Shown here one piece after another: positions 4,752-7,388 of a DNA stretch of 7,388 nt. Where the stretch lies: NCBI GenBank assembly GCA_028872685.1, contig JAPKEI010000133.1, positions 1-7,388 of the forward strand, given 5' to 3'. The stretch is from Verrucomicrobiota bacterium. Lineage in GTDB: Bacteria; Verrucomicrobiota; Verrucomicrobiia; Limisphaerales; UBA1100. The translations under genes were made by a program, and so were the position numbers. The notes under the pieces were generated by a model. It was not told the DNA's origin, searched no databases, and saw nothing but the letters and a program-made list of their open reading frames with translations. Every line of letters starts with the position of its first letter. The stretch's first letter is position 1.

Positions 4752-7388
4752 TTTCCAAATCCACTTCCTCCAGCGCATCATCGTCATCATCGCGCCGCCG
4801 ACTCGGCATAAAAATCAACAATGCCCCCAGCACTCCCGCCAGTCCCAACCCCGCGAGGCTGATGCGAATACTGCCCGCAGCCGGTGCGAACTTAAATTCC
4901 ACCGTATGTTTCCCCGGCGACAAATGAACGCCGCGCATTAAATAATTCGCCCGCAATAATTTCGCCGGCTTGCCGTCCACCGTCACTTGCCACGCCGGAT
5001 GATGTTTATCATTAAGCATCAACACCGTGGACGATTCCGCATCAGTCGAAATCACCACGCGTTTGGGATCATAAAATTCATAACGCGCCGGAATCACCAT
5101 AGCATTCGTATCCACGCTATCCGGCGCAGGCAAGTCCTCGGCCACCAACACCTCCCGATGCGGATCCCATTCCGGGTCCGGTAATAACGCCAGTGCCATT
5201 TCATCCCCCACCCCGCTCTGCCAATGCGAATACACCCCCGCCCGCGGCAATGCTCCCTCAAATTCAACCAGCGCGAGCAAGCCGCCCGGCGTGGCTACGG
5301 CGGTGTACTGTGGTGAGCTCGGATCGGATCCGGGGCGCGGCACAAGATTGAATGCCTCGCGCAATGAGAATGCGTTGGTATCCGTGTTAAACATTTTCGG
5401 CAATTCCGGCACGGTGCTAATACGCGCGCCCAGCAGCCAGCGGGTGCTGGTCAATTCCATGGTACGCCGTGGATTCACCCCCACCGCAGCGCGGAAGGCG
5501 GCATTCTCGGGAGCCACACGCGGTTCCTGAATGCGATCCACCGTGTGTATGTGGTACCAAGGAAACAGACCCTGTTTCCAGTCGGTTTGATACACGCGGA
5601 AAAAAACCTGTAAGTGCTGCGACTGTGCACTTAAATCTGCGACGCCGGCCTCCAGTTGGTTTTTCTTGATGGGATCCACCGTCTCCTGATGTTCCAAGAT
5701 TAACCGCTGTTGCTGCTGCGCCAGAGTCCGTAATTCGGACACCATTATGTTCTGCACAAATTCCACCCGTTGTTCATAGGGCCGTTGAGTAAGAATCCTC
5801 ACGATGTCGTTTGAGGCGTACTGGGTGAGATGATTATAGTGAACGATAAACGGTGCGCTACCCCGACCGAGATCTACACACAACAGCACGCCGCACGCTA
5901 CCCAAACCACAGTTGCACGCCCGCCGGTCATCATCAGCACCATCCAGCCCGCGGCCAACACCAACATCCCCAGTGCAAAGCCGGCCGCCGTGACGCTATG
6001 GCTTGCCATAGCCCTGGCGGTTTCCTGCTCAAAACCAAGGCTGTCAATCAGGTGCAATCGAAGATCCGGCAGCGACACGTAATAGATCAACCACGCCAAC
6101 GCGGCCAGGCCCACCGTGCTCAACAAGCCCACCGCCCATTGACGGTCCCCGCTGCGCAACCCAGTTGCCCATTGGCTCAGTGACCGCCGTGCAGACGATC
6201 CGGAAAGGTACGCACGCGCCATGCCTTCAAGCCCGTAAGCAAACAACACTCCCAAGGCCACACTCAGCGGGTGCATAAATTTGATGGGATTGCGAATGGT
6301 ATCAAAAAACGGAAGTTTATATATCAACTGATAAAACGGCGCGTGATGTCCCCAGGAGAGCAACAGACATCCCAGCGCACCGGTAGCCCAAACCCAAACC
6401 CAACGCCGCTCGGCAGGACTGTACACGCCTTGTTGACGAAGGCTTTGCGCTAACGCCCACGCGGCGACCAGCAACACAAGACAACCCACGTACAGGCCCG
6501 GATAAGCGTGCCGTTTGAAAGGCGCCCGCTGCGAGCCGGCTACCTTCGCAAACGATTCCATGGCATTCGCGTGGCTGCGCGGATTTTCCGCCAAGGCGCG
6601 AGTGTAAGCCGGTTCCTGACCCACTCCGCCCCAGTAGCGAAGGTCATCTGGCACCGCAAGGTTTAGCCAGCCATGTGGGTTTTCGCGATAACCGTACAGG
6701 CCAGGAATGGCCAATCGCAAAGTTTCAGCCGGTGGCACACTCCATTGCGTGGCGACATCAAATTGTTGCTGCTCAATTTGTTTCAACTGAGCCAGCCGTT
6801 GTTTTTCCACCTCGGCCAAGAATTGCTGTTTTTGTAATGGCCCAAGTTCAGGCGAAGATTGAATCTGTTCACGCGCGCGTTGCACCGCATCTTCCAACTG
6901 GTTTAGAGGCGAAACTTTCATGGCCGCCGCCGTACCGCCGGCAGTTTGGGAAAGATTTACCAATGCGTGCCCTGCCATCAACGCAGACGCGAGAGCCACC
7001 ACGGCGACGGCGGCCGATCCGCGCAGGGCGTTGTGCACGATGTGTTCAGCCTTTTGACCATCGCGATTGAAAACTGCCACCACTACCACCACCGCCACGC
7101 ACAGGCTGAAGATGCCGCCCACATCAAAACTTTCCATCACGCCCTGCCCGAGCGCCAATCCGCCCAGTACCGTCCACGCCCAAACGCGCCAACCGGTTTG
7201 CCGCAGACCGTGGAAGACTGCCGCCAAGCATAAACAAGCGCCCGCAGCGCCGAGCGCCACGCTGGGCAATCCCCAAGTAGCGTGCGTGAGCAAATCGCCA
7301 TTAAGCGCCAGCGCAAGCCCGCCGAGGATGCACACCGGTTGCGAAAACCGCAGCGAACGAAAGAGCAACCAGCCGCTAAAACCAAGCA
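4630..7388 (-). CDS. YfhO-like polytopic membrane protein, N-terminus cut by window edge
   Basis: The frame is open to the right edge, so the true start is outside; 918 residues are visible. The TTG at 7366-7368 (taken as residue 1 for numbering) lies inside the frame and is not a convincing start. There are about eleven hydrophobic segments at 8-28, 33-53, 60-78, 84-100, 116-135, 291-309, 322-339, 361-385, 411-430, 460-480 and 484-500, then a long presumably periplasmic domain and a last helix at about 836-855. YfhO-family marks are IRNPIKFMHPLSVALG (358-373), YWGG (245-248), and the C-terminal HPAWQVTVDGKPAKLLRANY, MRGVHLSPGKHTVEF (790-825). In Bacillus, YfhO is a GT-C-type enzyme needed to glycosylate lipoteichoic acid; the role in Gram-negative bacteria is not established. 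Catalytic residues of GT-C enzymes usually lie near the N-terminus, which is missing here. Two Gln-rich helical stretches (153-207, 530-590) and a charged tail after the last helix stand out. Confidence 0.8.
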   Translation of the reverse strand, partial: LGFSGWLLFRSLRFSQPVCILGGLALALNGDLLTHATWGLPSVALGAAGACLCLAAVFHGLRQTGWRVWAWTVLGGLALGQGVMESFDVGGIFSLCVAVVVVVAVFNRDGQKAEHIVHNALRGSAAVAVVALASALMAGHALVNLSQTAGGTAAAMKVSPLNQLEDAVQRAREQIQSSPELGPLQKQQFLAEVEKQRLAQLKQIEQQQFDVATQWSVPPAETLRLAIPGLYGYRENPHGWLNLAVPDDLRYWGGVGQEPAYTRALAENPRSHANAMESFAKVAGSQRAPFKRHAYPGLYVGCLVLLVAAWALAQSLRQQGVYSPAERRWVWVWATGALGCLLLSWGHHAPFYQLIYKLPFFDTIRNPIKFMHPLSVALGVLFAYGLEGMARAYLSGSSARRSLSQWATGLRSGDRQWAVGLLSTVGLAALAWLIYYVSLPDLRLHLIDSLGFEQETARAMASHSVTAAGFALGMLVLAAGWMVLMMTGGRATVVWVACGVLLCVDLGRGSAPFIVHYNHLTQYASNDIVRILTQRPYEQRVEFVQNIMVSELRTLAQQQQRLILEHQETVDPIKKNQLEAGVADLSAQSQHLQVFFRVYQTDWKQGLFPWYHIHTVDRIQEPRVAPENAAFRAAVGVNPRRTMELTSTRWLLGARISTVPELPKMFNTDTNAFSLREAFNLVPRPGSDPSSPQYTAVATPGGLLALVEFEGALPRAGVYSHWQSGVGDEMALALLPDPEWDPHREVLVAEDLPAPDSVDTNAMVIPARYEFYDPKRVVISTDAESSTVLMLNDKHHPAWQVTVDGKPAKLLRANYLMRGVHLSPGKHTVEFKFAPAAGSIRISLAGLGLAGVLGALLIFMPSRRRDDDDDALEEVDLEITIPSDDPETPTVAETSSRDEPPVPSRQKSPSRSGRRRKH

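Noticed and set aside
7366..7368. TTG as the start of the YfhO-like gene
   Set aside because: The frame continues upstream to the window edge without a stop, and the extra residues read as the same hydrophobic chain. A YfhO-like protein should also have further N-terminal membrane segments.
1..7388. Mobile elements, CRISPR arrays, tRNA or rRNA genes, riboswitches, defence or toxin-antitoxin systems
   Set aside because: Coding sequence fills nearly all of the window with housekeeping-type genes. No transposase, spaced palindromic repeats, tRNA cloverleaf or paired terminal inverted repeats were seen by eye.

Overview
The window looks like a chromosomal, housekeeping stretch of a moderately GC-rich Gram-negative bacterium. 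The combination of a futalosine-pathway menaquinone enzyme, a long biosynthetic SpeA and a large YfhO-like membrane protein, all in very tightly packed genes without Shine-Dalgarno sites, would fit Verrucomicrobiota or a related PVC lineage. That placement is an inference from protein flavour and was not computed. I see no mobile element, CRISPR array, tRNA or rRNA, and no defence or secondary-metabolite system.

Layout, left to right. Bases 1-63 are a short upstream region that begins with a small CTCTGTG direct repeat. mqnC (64-1149, +) encodes the radical SAM cyclic dehypoxanthinyl futalosine synthase of menaquinone synthesis. It runs tail-to-tail, with a 4-nt overlap, into a minus-strand gene for an unrecognised six-helix membrane protein (1146-1946). 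That gene starts 2 nt after the stop of speA (1949-3898, -), the biosynthetic arginine decarboxylase, so the two form a likely speA-membrane protein operon. A 79-nt divergent intergenic region (3899-3977) separates speA from a plus-strand Nif3/YbgI-family gene (3978-4751). This region carries candidate promoters in both directions that share a palindromic TTGCAA, and a five-codon mini-ORF (MMPRR) that ends in an ATGA overlap with the speA start. The Nif3-like gene then overlaps by 122 nt, tail-to-tail, a long minus-strand gene for a YfhO-like polytopic membrane protein (4630 to the window edge), whose N-terminus lies outside the window.

The genes belong to separate processes: respiratory quinone synthesis, polyamine synthesis, a metal-dependent conserved protein of unsettled role, and envelope glycan or lipid modification. 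Only speA and the downstream membrane protein look transcriptionally linked. The points most worth a second look are the 122-nt antisense overlap that gives the YfhO-like protein a 40-residue charged tail, the arginine-codon mini-ORF in front of arginine decarboxylase, the two Gln-rich helical segments in the YfhO-like protein, and the absence of Shine-Dalgarno motifs at every visible start.
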